Source: Fimbriimonadaceae bacterium
Lineage (GTDB): Bacteria > Armatimonadota > Fimbriimonadia > Fimbriimonadales > Fimbriimonadaceae
Assembly: GCA_023957775.1 (NCBI GenBank)
Contig: JAMLGR010000004.1
Coordinates: forward strand, 1-64,000
DNA: 64,000 nt
Reading direction: 5' to 3'
The notes beneath the pieces were generated by a model. The model was given only the letters and a program-made list of their open reading frames with translations, made no database searches and was not told the DNA's origin. The translations under genes were made by a program, and so were the position numbers. Positions 1 to 8,345 of this stretch are shown here, in pieces (within the stretch, counting starts at the first letter, position 1; every line of letters begins with the position of its first letter).

Positions 1-129
1 CCCCCCCCGCGCCTCTGCGTGAGCCCCCCCTTGCGCCCTTTGCGTTCCTTGCGTGAAACTCCCCCCTTGCGCCCTTTGCGTTCCTTGCGTGAAACACCCC
101 CCGCGCCTCTGCGCCTCTGCGTGAAACCC
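1..129. repeat. Direct repeats of TTTGCGTTCCTTGCGTG type
   Basis: Two nearly identical copies of a unit containing TTGCGCCCTTTGCGTTCC and TTGCGTGAAAC lie 36 bp apart (about 25-59 and 61-95), flanked by shorter CCTCTGCG derivatives and C-runs. A related stretch occurs at 14852-14880. There is no coding signal. The repeat lies directly upstream of the promoter of the large CARDB gene and belongs to the window's general population of short intergenic repeats. Confidence 0.7.
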
Positions 130-139
130 ACCCCCGCCT

Positions 140-168
140 TTGGCCCAGCGCCTCTTTCCTTGTAGAAT
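140..168 (+). promoter_or_regulatory. Probable promoter of the CARDB gene
   Basis: TTGGCC (140-145) and TAGAAT (163-168) are separated by 17 bp, a good fit to a housekeeping sigma promoter. Transcription would begin near 175, giving a leader of about 45 nt that contains the GGAGGTG ribosome-binding site at 204-210. Confidence 0.5.
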
Positions 169-218
169 CCTAGTAAGACTTGCAGGTGCGTTGGACCTGG
201 TGTGGAGGTGTCCTTACG

Positions 219-3200
219 ATGAAGCGTCCCGTGGTGAAAGGAATCGTGCTCGCACTCGTGGCGAGCGTCGCCGGAGCCGGTTGGCTGGCTGCCCGCGAGG
301 CTTCCCAGGACCCGAGCCAGGGGTTGGCTGCACCCGCCTCGGCGGTCGCCCAAACGGGGCTCTTGCCCGTATTCGGAGTCGCGGTGGACATCGACACCAG
401 CCAAGTCGACGGCTCGGCGTTCCCGAGCACGCTGCCCAATTTCGGCGTCGGCGACGGGTTGCAGAGTCTGTGGGACACCTACCTTCACTCGTGCGGCTTC
501 AATACCTTGCGGTTCGAACTCGATGTGCGCGACCCCGACGGGACGGAGAGCGCGCGGCTGGCCAACCTTTGCCTCTGGGCCAAGCAGACAGGGGTGCGCC
601 TCGTCCCGGTGCTGATCGGCTCGAACGAGGGCGAGCCGCTCCTCATCGACTTCGCCGCCCAGTCGTCGAAGTTCGTCGGCGCGGTGGCCGCCCGCTTCAA
701 GGGAGCCGACGAATCCCAGCTCGACGCCTACGCCCAGATTCTGGCGTTCCAGCTTGAAAAGCCGTTGAACCATCCGGCGATGCATGGCGTCGCGGACGAA
801 GTCTCCATCGGCGAAATCAAGACCGCCGCGGCGTCCATACGAGCGGCGGAAAGCGCGGCTTTTGAAGGTATGCAGGTCGCACCCACGCCGATGATCGTCC
901 CCGCGTCGTTCGACGCCGAACTCGTGAAGGTGGGAGCGATCGTGGGCGCGCAACTGACCGACGACGCCTACCAGCAGGCCTATGCGCGCCTGGTGGAGTA
1001 CACGGGTTCCTACGCCGGCGTGCCGGAGGTCGGGCTCGTCTCGGTCGAGTGGTTCCCAGGTTCGGTGACGCCCGAGGCCGTCGAACGACTCCCGGACTTT
1101 GTGCGCGCGATGAGCGCGGATCTTCAGGGCAAGATGCTCGTGCTCGCTACGGGCTACTCGTCCGCGTTCGTGCCGGAAGGAGACCAGGCGCGGTATTACG
1201 CGCTCGCCCTCGGCAACCTAGCCGACTACCGCGCGGGCGAAGGCGTCGATTGCCCGTTCATCGGGGTGCTGTGGAACACGGCCCTCGACACGGGATCTTC
1301 GAATCTGGCCCCTCCCTCAGAGACGACGCTCACCGATATGGCGGGATGGGATTGGGCCTCCAAGGCGGGAGAGGTCGCCCAGATGTGGACGGATCCCTCC
1401 AAAGGCTCGCCCGAGCTGCAGTGGTGGGAGAAGAAGGTTGAGGGCGGGTACGGACTCGTGGGGGTCGCTCCCGACGGGGGCCAGCTCGAACCCAAGCAGG
1501 CGTTCGAAGCCCTGACCGAGGCGCAGACGGCCATCGCCGAAGCGGCGGTGACGACGGGTGCGACCGAGACGGCGGACCAACTTGCCCAGGCGCAGATGGA
1601 CCAGTACTACGGCCAGGCCCAGGGAGGCGATGCCGGAGGAGGCGGGGGACTCGGCAGCACCGGCAACTCGATCGTCAACGACCTCAAGAACACGCTGCAG
1701 CAGGCCCTGAACGACATCGTCGGCGCCTACGTGCAGAAGGTGAAGGATAAGATCCTCGGCGTGGCCCAAGGGATTTCTGGCACGGGCGACGCGGGCTACG
1801 GGGGCTACGGCGGCTACGGCGGCTATACCGATACGTCCGGCTACGGCTACGACACGGGCGGAACGACCGGTGGCGGCGGCGGAACCGGCGGTGGCGGCGG
1901 AACGGGCTACGGAGGTGCCGATCTGAAGATCGAGGGCACCGTCAATCCGCCCGTGGGAGCAGCGGTCGGTGCGACGTCGTCGATCAGCGTATCGATGTTC
2001 AACGCGGGTTCGACCGACGCCTACAACGCCACGGCCTACCTCGTGGATTCGCAGGGTTACGGGCTGGGTCAATCCACTCCGACGACGGTCACGCCGGGTG
2101 GCGTCGGTTACGCAACGATCGAATGGGATCCCTACGAAGAGGGCAACGTGACGGGAGCGAAGATCCTCCTGTACTGCGACAACGAACTCAACCCCGCCGA
2201 CAACGAACAGGCGATGCCCACGATCCCGGTCGCCGCGGCGCCCAACCAAGGCGGCGGTGGCGGGGGCCAAGGCGGCGGAGGCGGCCAAGGCGGCGGTTGG
2301 GCCTTGGAGGGCATCCAGGCGGGCGCGATCAACCCCGGTTTGCTGCAGGCCCTCAAGAAGCAGGTCTCGCCCGGATTCCCCGAGATCGGGACGATCCAGA
2401 TCGGATCGGGCGTGATTTTGGGCGTCCTGAAGGATCCGCCCCTGGAACTCTCGCCCGGCGAGCAGAACCCGACCCGCTCGGCGGGGCGCTTGCGGTTCCT
2501 CGCGAAGAAGGCGCTGCCGCTCAACGTTCCGGTGACGAACAAGTTCTTCAAGCCGATCGAGAGCCTCAGCGCCGCGTGCTACGTCAACGGCAAACAGGTT
2601 GCGGCGAAGCAGATCGGCACGTTGCTTCCCGGCCAGCGGCGCACCATCCTGTTCTCCGAGTGGACCCCGCCCAGTAAGGGCACGTACACGGTCGAACTGC
2701 GCATGCAGTGCCTGGGCACCACGCGCAAGGTGCTCCGCGCCACGATCTCCGGACCGGTCCTCGTGGAGGAAGAGGAGAAGATCGAGTCGTTCGTGAGGCC
2801 GGGGCAACGCTCGGCCGGCCCCCCTTCGACGCGAATGGTCGCGCCACTGGCTCCAGCCATCGGCGCTTCGATCGGCCGGCCAAGCGTGCGTGTAGCGCTC
2901 CCTACAGGACTGAAGCTCCAGGTGGGGCCCGACGACATCCGGCTCACGCCGTTCCCCGTGGCCGGGGGGACGCCGATGCAGGTGTCGGTCAACGTTCAGA
3001 ACTTGGGAACCGCGCCGGCCCGCGACGCGACCGTCGAGGCGTTCCTCGACAACGCGTCGCTCGGGAAGGTGACGGTCGACGTCCTGGCGGGTCGCCCCGC
3101 AAGCGCAGGCGGGTTCAAATCGTGGGCCGCCGTCGCCGGTCGGCACGTCGCCCGCGTCGTGGTTACGGCGGGCGGGACGCGCGTCGAGGCTGCGCGGCCG

Positions 3201-4691
3201 TTCGAGGTTCGCGAGGCGCTGGCGCGCCCGTCGCTGATCCGAACCCCTGTTCGGATCGTGCCTCCCAGCACCGGCATGCGGGCGGCCGTTCCCGCGCGCA
3301 TCGCCGTCACGCCCCTGGACATCCACTTCGCCCCACCGGTCCTGGCGCCCGGCGCCGAGGCGGACATCAGCGTCAACGTGCGCAACGTGGGCGGCGCCCC
3401 GGCTCAGGGAATCCAGGTCGAGGCGTTCGCCGACCAGACGAGTTTGGGCACGAAGACGTTGAGTCTCGCGCCGGGAGCCTCCGGTGTCGCGCGAGGGTTC
3501 GACACGTGGGAAGCCAAGGCGGGCAGCCACTCGATCCGTGTGGTGGCGACGTTGGGTTCGCAAAAGCAGGAGGCAACGAAGGCGGTCATGGTCGGCACCT
3601 TGCGCATCACGCGCCCGCCCCTGACGGTCCCGGTCCGCACCCTTCCCACACGGACGACGCTTCCGCGCCCTGCGTTGAGTCTTGCCGAGATCGTCGCCAA
3701 TCCCACGGCCCCCAAGAGCGGGGACAAGGTGCGGTTCGCCGTGTCGGTGCGGAACACCGGCCGCGAAGCGGTCGCCGGCGTCAAAGTCGAGTTCTTCGTG
3801 GATGCGGCCAAGATCGGCGAACAGACCATCCGGTCCATTCCAGGCGGTGGTACCGCAAAGGTGGAAGGGTTCCCGCAGTGGACCGCTGCGTCCGGGCGCC
3901 ACACGCTTCGGGCCGTGGCCGCGGTGGGGTTGACCCGCACCTTCTCGACGCAGGTGTTGGACGTCGCCGGGGGACGCATCGGCATTCGCACGCCGGTGCT
4001 TTTGCCGCCCGATCTGGCTCCTGCGATCTCCTTCAGTCCAGGCAGCCCGAAGGTCGGCGATCCCGTGACAGTGACGGTGCGCGTGCAGAACCTCGGCCGC
4101 GGGGCCGCCAAGGGAGCGCGGCTCACGGCGCTGCTGGTGAACGAGGCCGACGGCAAACCCATCGCGGGGCCCCCGCCGGCCACGGTGGACATCGGCGCCG
4201 GCCAGACCTACAACTGGACGTTCCGCGTCCTTGCGCCCGGCGTGTCCAGGGTGAAGGTGTCCGTCTCCGCCGCGGTGGGCGGGGATGCGAACGCAAGGAA
4301 CAATGGAGCGTCCCAGTCGATCGCGTTTGCACCTGGGAGGCTCCCCATCCAGCTCCCCCCCAGCGTGGACTTGGGGGTCCAACTCTCGGTTCTCGCCCGG
4401 AGCCCCAAGGTCGGCGATCGCATCAACTTCACCGTGACGGTGACCAACTCGAGCGAAGCCGACGCCAAGGGGGTCCGTCTGGCGCTCGCCGTGCGGACGA
4501 ACACTGGAACCGCCTTGAGGTTGCCGGTCCCGGCTCCGTTCGACGTGCCCGCCGGAAAGTCGAGCGTGCAGCGGTTCACGATCGTGGTGCCGGCGTGCAG
4601 TTCGCTGATCTTCAGCGCCACGTCGCAGTACGTCGGAGATCGGAACGCGCGCAACAACCAGGCCCAAGCAACGGTCCCGATCGGCCGCTAA
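219..4691 (+). CDS. Giant secreted protein with CARDB adhesion-like repeats
   Basis: A 1490-aa secreted protein. The ATG at 219 is chosen because GGAGGTG sits 8 nt upstream and the first 22 residues form a signal peptide (basic MKRPVVKG, then a hydrophobic run). Residues of about 35-430 look like a TIM-barrel, glycosidase-like region (FGVAVDID near the start, repeated W/E-rich strands), but I cannot place catalytic residues. Gly/Tyr-rich linkers follow near 470-630 and 690-720. The C-terminal 800 residues hold about six CARDB-type beta-sandwich repeats, each with a VxVxNxG core such as VSVNVQNLGTAPA. CARDB domains usually mediate adhesion at the cell surface. No sortase or PEP-CTERM tail is seen. 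It stands alone, behind its own promoter. The exact function is unknown. Confidence 0.85.
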   Translation: MKRPVVKGIVLALVASVAGAGWLAAREASQDPSQGLAAPASAVAQTGLLPVFGVAVDIDTSQVDGSAFPSTLPNFGVGDGLQSLWDTYLHSCGFNTLRFELDVRDPDGTESARLANLCLWAKQTGVRLVPVLIGSNEGEPLLIDFAAQSSKFVGAVAARFKGADESQLDAYAQILAFQLEKPLNHPAMHGVADEVSIGEIKTAAASIRAAESAAFEGMQVAPTPMIVPASFDAELVKVGAIVGAQLTDDAYQQAYARLVEYTGSYAGVPEVGLVSVEWFPGSVTPEAVERLPDFVRAMSADLQGKMLVLATGYSSAFVPEGDQARYYALALGNLADYRAGEGVDCPFIGVLWNTALDTGSSNLAPPSETTLTDMAGWDWASKAGEVAQMWTDPSKGSPELQWWEKKVEGGYGLVGVAPDGGQLEPKQAFEALTEAQTAIAEAAVTTGATETADQLAQAQMDQYYGQAQGGDAGGGGGLGSTGNSIVNDLKNTLQQALNDIVGAYVQKVKDKILGVAQGISGTGDAGYGGYGGYGGYTDTSGYGYDTGGTTGGGGGTGGGGGTGYGGADLKIEGTVNPPVGAAVGATSSISVSMFNAGSTDAYNATAYLVDSQGYGLGQSTPTTVTPGGVGYATIEWDPYEEGNVTGAKILLYCDNELNPADNEQAMPTIPVAAAPNQGGGGGGQGGGGGQGGGWALEGIQAGAINPGLLQALKKQVSPGFPEIGTIQIGSGVILGVLKDPPLELSPGEQNPTRSAGRLRFLAKKALPLNVPVTNKFFKPIESLSAACYVNGKQVAAKQIGTLLPGQRRTILFSEWTPPSKGTYTVELRMQCLGTTRKVLRATISGPVLVEEEEKIESFVRPGQRSAGPPSTRMVAPLAPAIGASIGRPSVRVALPTGLKLQVGPDDIRLTPFPVAGGTPMQVSVNVQNLGTAPARDATVEAFLDNASLGKVTVDVLAGRPASAGGFKSWAAVAGRHVARVVVTAGGTRVEAARPFEVREALARPSLIRTPVRIVPPSTGMRAAVPARIAVTPLDIHFAPPVLAPGAEADISVNVRNVGGAPAQGIQVEAFADQTSLGTKTLSLAPGASGVARGFDTWEAKAGSHSIRVVATLGSQKQEATKAVMVGTLRITRPPLTVPVRTLPTRTTLPRPALSLAEIVANPTAPKSGDKVRFAVSVRNTGREAVAGVKVEFFVDAAKIGEQTIRSIPGGGTAKVEGFPQWTAASGRHTLRAVAAVGLTRTFSTQVLDVAGGRIGIRTPVLLPPDLAPAISFSPGSPKVGDPVTVTVRVQNLGRGAAKGARLTALLVNEADGKPIAGPPPATVDIGAGQTYNWTFRVLAPGVSRVKVSVSAAVGGDANARNNGASQSIAFAPGRLPIQLPPSVDLGVQLSVLARSPKVGDRINFTVTVTNSSEADAKGVRLALAVRTNTGTALRLPVPAPFDVPAGKSSVQRFTIVVPACSSLIFSATSQYVGDRNARNNQAQATVPIGR

Positions 4692-4692
4692 G

Positions 4693-4750
4693 CCCCCCTA
4701 GGGGGGTGCTGAAGACGGTTGCCCGGGGTCGAGCGCAGCGAGACCCCGGG
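4693..4750. terminator. GC-rich hairpins downstream of the CARDB gene
   Basis: A palindrome CCCCCCTAGGGGGG (4693-4706) directly follows the stop codon, then a 9-bp stem CCCGGGGTC/GACCCCGGG (4722-4730 with 4742-4750, 11-nt loop). Neither has a T-tract, so a factor-independent terminator is not certain; they may mark the transcript end. Confidence 0.4.
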
Positions 4751-4810
4751 TTCAAAAGGGGTGGACCCGGAGCACCGCGGAAGGGTGCTCGTCGGGTGCT
4801 CGTCGGGTGC

Positions 4811-4831
4811 CACGCCCGCTTGGCGGGCGTG
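4811..4831. repeat. CACGCCCG hairpin element
   Basis: A perfect 9-bp stem CACGCCCGC/GCGGGCGTG with a 3-nt loop. The same design (GTGGCAC flank, CACGCCNG arm) recurs at 4850-5000, 18634-18654 and 35590-35610, always outside genes, so it is a dispersed hairpin family. Confidence 0.55.
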
Positions 4832-4849
4832 AGACCTACGTTTTCGGCT

Positions 4850-5000
4850 CAGCACGCCTGTCCAGCAGGCGTGGCACCCGATGAGCACCAGGAGCCCTGC
4901 AACCAGTCTCTTCAGCACGCCTGTCCAGCAGGCGTGGCACCCGATGAACACCAGGAGCCCTGCAACCAGTCTCTTCAGCACGCCTGTCCAGCAGGCGTGA
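4850..5000. repeat. 63-bp tandem repeat (2.4 copies)
   Basis: Units begin at 4850, 4913 and 4976, exactly 63 bp apart. Each starts with CAGCACGCCTGTCCAGCAGG, a 7-bp stem hairpin, and continues with GTGGCACCCGATGA and a unique tail; the two full copies differ at one base (GAGCACC/GAACACC). With the hairpins before it this fills the 317-bp gap between the CARDB gene and the next gene. No gene is seen here. Confidence 0.8.
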
Positions 5001-5008
5001 CACCAATT

Positions 5009-5353
5009 TCACCGGCGCTGGGGATCGGTGCGTTGGATCGCGACTTTGTACACACCCGTTCCTCCCATGATCAGGAGCGGTGCGAAGAGGATGCTGCCGG
5101 GAACGTTGGCCACTTCGAACCGAACATGTTCGCCCTCCAGCAGCTCGAATTCGGCGCGCCGCGTGTACAGCCGGTTCGTGACCTTGATCTGATGCGAACC
5201 GGGAAGCAGGCGGACTTGGACGCCTTCTCCGTACAGCAGCGTGATCTCCTCCAGCTCGTCGACGCGCACATACAGGTCGCGCATCCCGATGTCGCGGTCG
5301 GAGGTGCGGTCCACCACGAGGGTGCCGGCGGTCAATCCCTCGGGCGCGTCCAT
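5009..5353 (-). CDS. Small protein of unknown function with a C-terminal hydrophobic segment
   Basis: 114 aa from the ATG at 5353. An upstream extension is open but would overlap the GNAT gene, so I chose the ATG 4 bp after that gene's stop, which fits an operon. The protein is beta-rich: DLYVRVDELEEITLLYGEGV, then VQVRLLPGSHQIKVTNRLY, and a hydrophobic stretch at about residues 84-106 (VPGSILFAPLLIMGGTGVYK). That stretch could be a membrane anchor or a buried strand pair. No family was recognised. It probably shares a transcript with the acetyltransferase. Confidence 0.65.
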   Translation of the reverse strand: MDAPEGLTAGTLVVDRTSDRDIGMRDLYVRVDELEEITLLYGEGVQVRLLPGSHQIKVTNRLYTRRAEFELLEGEHVRFEVANVPGSILFAPLLIMGGTGVYKVAIQRTDPQRR

Positions 5354-5357
5354 CGGG

Positions 5358-5879
5358 CTATTGTGCCGCTTCCGTCGAGGGGAGTTCGAGGCGGTAGTGC
5401 ACGCACGTTGCCGAGTGGGGTCCCAGAAACAGGGTTCCCGTGCCGATCGGCTCGCACCCCATGGCCTCGTAGAAGCGGCACGAGTTCGCGCCCGCAAGCG
5501 TCCAGACGTTGACGGCAGAGATGCCTCGCTTGCGGAAGATTGCGATCGCGTGTTCCCACAACGCCTGGCCGACTCCCTGCCCTTGCCTCGATGGGGAGAC
5601 GTAGAGCGAGCGCACCTCGCCTTCGCCGCCCGCGTAGGTACCGAGGCCGATGAAGCCGACCGCTTCGCCGTCCAACTCCGCGACGAAGCGGTCGAGCCGT
5701 TCGCCGCGCTGCGTCCAGTAGTCGCATGTGACGTCGAGGTGTCCCGCGAAGTGCGACTCCATCGCTTCGACCGGCAGCAGGTGGCGGAACGCCGACAGCC
5801 AGGCCGCCTGCCCGATCGTTTCGTTGAGTCGCGGCGCCTCTTCGGAGTGTTGGGGACGGATCAGGATGCGTGTCGCCAC
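5358..5879 (-). CDS. GNAT family N-acetyltransferase
   Basis: Transfers an acetyl group from acetyl-CoA to an unknown amine. The acetyl-CoA pyrophosphate-binding motif RQGQGVG, followed by a helix, is clear, after the strand EGEVRSLYVSPS; the fold's last strands carry FYEAMGCEPIG. The frame is open further up to a TTG at 5897; I chose the in-frame GTG at 5879 (M-ATRILIRPQ) because it begins just before the first beta strand, but the 6-codon longer start is possible. 173 aa is normal for the family. It is followed 4 bp later by the small protein gene. Confidence 0.85.
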   Translation of the reverse strand: MATRILIRPQHSEEAPRLNETIGQAAWLSAFRHLLPVEAMESHFAGHLDVTCDYWTQRGERLDRFVAELDGEAVGFIGLGTYAGGEGEVRSLYVSPSRQGQGVGQALWEHAIAIFRKRGISAVNVWTLAGANSCRFYEAMGCEPIGTGTLFLGPHSATCVHYRLELPSTEAAQ

Positions 5880-5999
5880 ATCCGCAGTGTGTCCCAATCG
5901 CGGGCGGATCGCAAGACCCTCCCGGCATCGCCGAGTCCTAGGTCCAGCGGTGGCCGGCCTTCATAATTTCACAAGACCCATCACAAGGGGAATGCAACC

Positions 6000-7379
6000 A
6001 TGAACACCAACGAATCCCTTCCTAAACTCGACGGCTTTTCTGGCGAGATCCACACGCCGGCCAGCGACCGCTACGACGCGCTGCGCACCGGATGGAATGT
6101 CGCGATCGTCCACACGCCCGACCTGATCGCGGTCGCACGGGACGAGAGCGACGTGCAGGCGGCGGTCGCTTACGCCCATCGGGAGGGGCTCAAGGTGACC
6201 GTCAAGGCCACCGGGCACGGACAGCCCCGCCGGGCGCATGGCGGGCTCCTGCTCGACGTCTCCCAGCTCGACTCGGTGACGATCGATCCTGCGGCTTCCA
6301 CGGCGACGATCGGCGGGGGAGTCCAGTGGGGCAAGGTGATCGAGGCGGCGCATCCGCACGGTCTTGCCCCGCTCAACGGGTCCTCGCCGGGGGTCGGGGT
6401 GGTCGGCTACACCTTGGGCGGCGGGTTCGGGCTTATGGTCCGTACGTACGGGCTCACCGCCGATCACGTGCGTTCGATGCGCGTGGTGCTTCCCGACGGC
6501 CGTTTGGCGACGGCGAACCGGGAGGAGAACTCCGACCTGTTTTGGGCGATGCTCGGCGGTGGCGGCGCCTACGGCGTCGTGACGCAGATCACGATGGGGC
6601 TGGTGCCTCACGCGTTCGCGTTCGGCGGCAACGTGATGTTCGATGCGTCTCGAGCCGAGCAGGTGTACGGCGCTTGGCTGGATTGGACGCGCGACCTCCC
6701 GGAGACGGTCTCGTCCGCGGTCACGATGATCACGTTCCCTCCCGTTCCGTTCGTGCCGGAGTTCCTGCATGGGCGCTCGATGCTGATGCTGCAGGCCTGC
6801 GCCGCTTCGGACGCCGCACAGGGCGAAGCGCTTCTCAAGCCGATGCGGGAGATGGAGGGAGCGGAGTTCGACAGTTTCCGCTGGATGCCTTCGCTCGAGT
6901 TCGGTTCGATCTACAACGATCCGGTCGATCCGCTTCCCGCCGGGGGCCGCGGCGCGATGTTGAAGGAGCTCGACCGCGAGGCCCTGGCAGCGTTTCTGGC
7001 CGCCGTCGGCGAACCTTCGAAGTCCCCCAACCTGATGATCCAGTTGCGCCACATCGGGGGCGCGATGGCTCGTGTGGAGCGCGAGGCGAGCCCTCTGGGC
7101 GGCCGGCGCGACGCCCGATACCTCGTCTACTATCTCGGGGTGCCGATGGCGCCGGAGCACCCGCGTCTGATGGCCGAGCACGCCGAGTCCGGTTTGGCGG
7201 CCCTCCAGCCTTGGATCCTGTCGCGCGGACCGCTCAACTTCCTGGGCGAGGGCGAGGTGTCCGCCGCGCACATTCGAGAGGTGTTCGACGCTCCCGACTA
7301 CGACCGCCTGTGCGCGGTCAAACGGGCTCACGATCCGAATGGGGTGTTCGCCCACGCGGGAGTGGGGGTGGCGGATTAG
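6000..7379 (+). CDS. FAD-binding (PCMH/BBE-type) oxidoreductase
   Basis: 459 aa, related to berberine-bridge-enzyme and 6-hydroxynicotine oxidase flavoproteins. An AAGGGG ribosome-binding site (5985-5990) precedes the ATG. The N-terminal PCMH domain has TGHGQPRRAHG, whose His73 is at the place of the covalent FAD histidine, and TLGGGFGLMVRTYGLTAD. The cysteine used by bicovalent members is not present (GSSPGVG there), so attachment would be at most through one residue. The C-terminal BBE segment is typical: YDRLCAVKRAHDPNGVF. The substrate cannot be told. It has no signal peptide, so it is presumably cytoplasmic. Confidence 0.9.
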   Translation: MNTNESLPKLDGFSGEIHTPASDRYDALRTGWNVAIVHTPDLIAVARDESDVQAAVAYAHREGLKVTVKATGHGQPRRAHGGLLLDVSQLDSVTIDPAASTATIGGGVQWGKVIEAAHPHGLAPLNGSSPGVGVVGYTLGGGFGLMVRTYGLTADHVRSMRVVLPDGRLATANREENSDLFWAMLGGGGAYGVVTQITMGLVPHAFAFGGNVMFDASRAEQVYGAWLDWTRDLPETVSSAVTMITFPPVPFVPEFLHGRSMLMLQACAASDAAQGEALLKPMREMEGAEFDSFRWMPSLEFGSIYNDPVDPLPAGGRGAMLKELDREALAAFLAAVGEPSKSPNLMIQLRHIGGAMARVEREASPLGGRRDARYLVYYLGVPMAPEHPRLMAEHAESGLAALQPWILSRGPLNFLGEGEVSAAHIREVFDAPDYDRLCAVKRAHDPNGVFAHAGVGVAD

Positions 7380-7896
7380 CGGCCTTTGGTTGATCACGGG
7401 TCCTCCCGGCGCCGGAAAGAGCACGGTCTCGCGGGCGTTGGCGGGGACCTTTCCCTTTGGGATGCACATCCCGATCGACGACTTGCGGGAGTGGGTGGCG
7501 GGGGGGATGGCCCACCCGTTGGGGTGGAGCGACGAGACCACGCGCCAGTACGAGTTGGCCGAGGATGCCGCGGCGGAGATCGCGCGGCGGTACCGGCGAG
7601 CCGGGTTCGCCGTCGTGCTGGACCACTGCACGATGCCCCCGCGCCTCGAGGCGTGGCTCGCTCGGACCGAGTTCGGCGAGCCGTTGCGGCGCGTCATGCT
7701 CCTTCCGAGCCTCGAGGCTACGCGAGGACGCAATCTCGCCCGCGTGGTAAAGGACTTCGACACCGCGGTGCTTGATCCCCATATCCCGAACATCCACCGC
7801 GCCTTCGCCGAAATGGACGCCGGGGGATGGGAAGTCATCGACACCACGGAGGACACCGTGGAGCGGACGGTGGAGCGGATTCGGGCGCTTGGCTGA
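7339..7896 (+). CDS. P-loop kinase-like ATPase (zeta-toxin/AAA_33 type)
   Basis: Up to 185 aa with a Walker A motif GPPGAGKST at about residues 21-29 and a helical alpha/beta P-loop fold resembling small-molecule kinases and zeta-like phosphotransferases (IDDLREWV after the P-loop, VVLDHCTMPPRLEAW in the middle). The ATG at 7339 overlaps the flavoprotein gene by 41 bp. Alternatives are ATT (7375) or TTG (7390), which would put the P-loop almost at the N-terminus, so the start is unsettled. It is co-transcribed with the flavoprotein. No antitoxin partner lies next to it, so a toxin role is unlikely. The substrate is unknown. Confidence 0.75.
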   Translation: MGCSPTREWGWRISGLWLITGPPGAGKSTVSRALAGTFPFGMHIPIDDLREWVAGGMAHPLGWSDETTRQYELAEDAAAEIARRYRRAGFAVVLDHCTMPPRLEAWLARTEFGEPLRRVMLLPSLEATRGRNLARVVKDFDTAVLDPHIPNIHRAFAEMDAGGWEVIDTTEDTVERTVERIRALG

Positions 7897-7904
7897 TCGG
7901 GCTC

Positions 7905-7933
7905 TTGCTTTCGGCGCCCAAGCCAGGTACACT
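7905..7933 (+). promoter_or_regulatory. Probable rpsO-pnp promoter
   Basis: TTGCTT (7905-7910) and TACACT (7928-7933) with a 17-bp spacer lie right after the kinase stop codon. The predicted start site near 7940 gives a leader of about 110 nt before rpsO, long enough for the autoregulatory structure common in S15 mRNAs. Confidence 0.5.
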
Positions 7934-7975
7934 TCCCAATCGAGGCCTTCACGGGTGTCGTTAGCCGTTGTACGG

Positions 7976-7991
7976 AGACTCCTACGGGAGG
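7976..7991 (+). promoter_or_regulatory. rpsO leader hairpin identical to 16S rRNA helix 14 core
   Basis: The 16 bases AGACTCCTACGGGAGG match the near-universal bacterial 16S segment around E. coli position 340, which folds as CUCC-UACG-GGAG with a UNCG-type tetraloop. It lies in the leader between the promoter and rpsO. S15 is known to regulate its own mRNA in several phyla through varied leader structures; whether this hairpin takes part is inference. Confidence 0.35.
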
Positions 7992-8051
7992 TTGCGTAGA
8001 GCGGCCGACAGCACCGGCCTCAATCTGAAGAGGCAACACGACTCGAAAGCT

Positions 8052-8333
8052 ATGCCGCTGGACAAGACGCTCAAACAATCCGTAATCGCCGAATACGCGA
8101 CCAAGGAAGGGGACACCGGATCTGCCGAAGTGCAGATTGCTGTGATGCAATCGCGCATCGCACAGATCACCGACCATCTCCGCAGGAACAAGAAGGACTT
8201 CCACTCACGTCGAGGTCTCCAGATTCTCGTCGGCAAGCGTCGCCGGCTGGAAGGATATCTTCGCGCCAAGGACGTCGTCCGATACCGCGAACTCATTCAG
8301 CGCCTTGGTATCCGAGAAGTGAAGCCCCGGTAA
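8052..8333 (+). CDS. rpsO: 30S ribosomal protein S15
   Basis: 93 aa (usual length about 89). The sequence is clearly S15: [24 protein letters not shown], then [23 protein letters not shown] and [11 protein letters not shown]. It binds the three-way junction of 16S helices 20-22 early in 30S assembly. The ATG at 8052 is chosen because the homologous region begins MPLDKTLKQ; the open frame upstream is leader. No strong Shine-Dalgarno is seen just before it. It is followed 12 bp later by pnp, the conserved rpsO-pnp order. Confidence 0.97.
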   Translation: MPLDKTLKQSVIAEYATKEGDTGSAEVQIAVMQSRIAQITDHLRRNKKDFHSRRGLQILVGKRRRLEGYLRAKDVVRYRELIQRLGIREVKPR

Positions 8334-8345
8334 CCGGAGGTTTCC

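Noticed and set aside
1317-4667. A 1116-codon open frame antisense to the CARDB gene
   Set aside because: High G+C makes long antisense frames common; its translation is rich in Arg, His and Gly without hydrophobic cores, while the plus strand has a signal peptide and domain repeats.
2708-5512. A 934-codon plus-strand frame running through the CARDB gene and the repeats
   Set aside because: Arg/Gly-rich shadow of the CARDB gene in another frame, crossing hairpins and tandem repeats; no domain and no start signal.
7339-7896. Zeta toxin of a toxin-antitoxin pair
   Set aside because: Only the P-loop fold supports it; no small antitoxin gene is adjacent and the neighbour is a flavoprotein.
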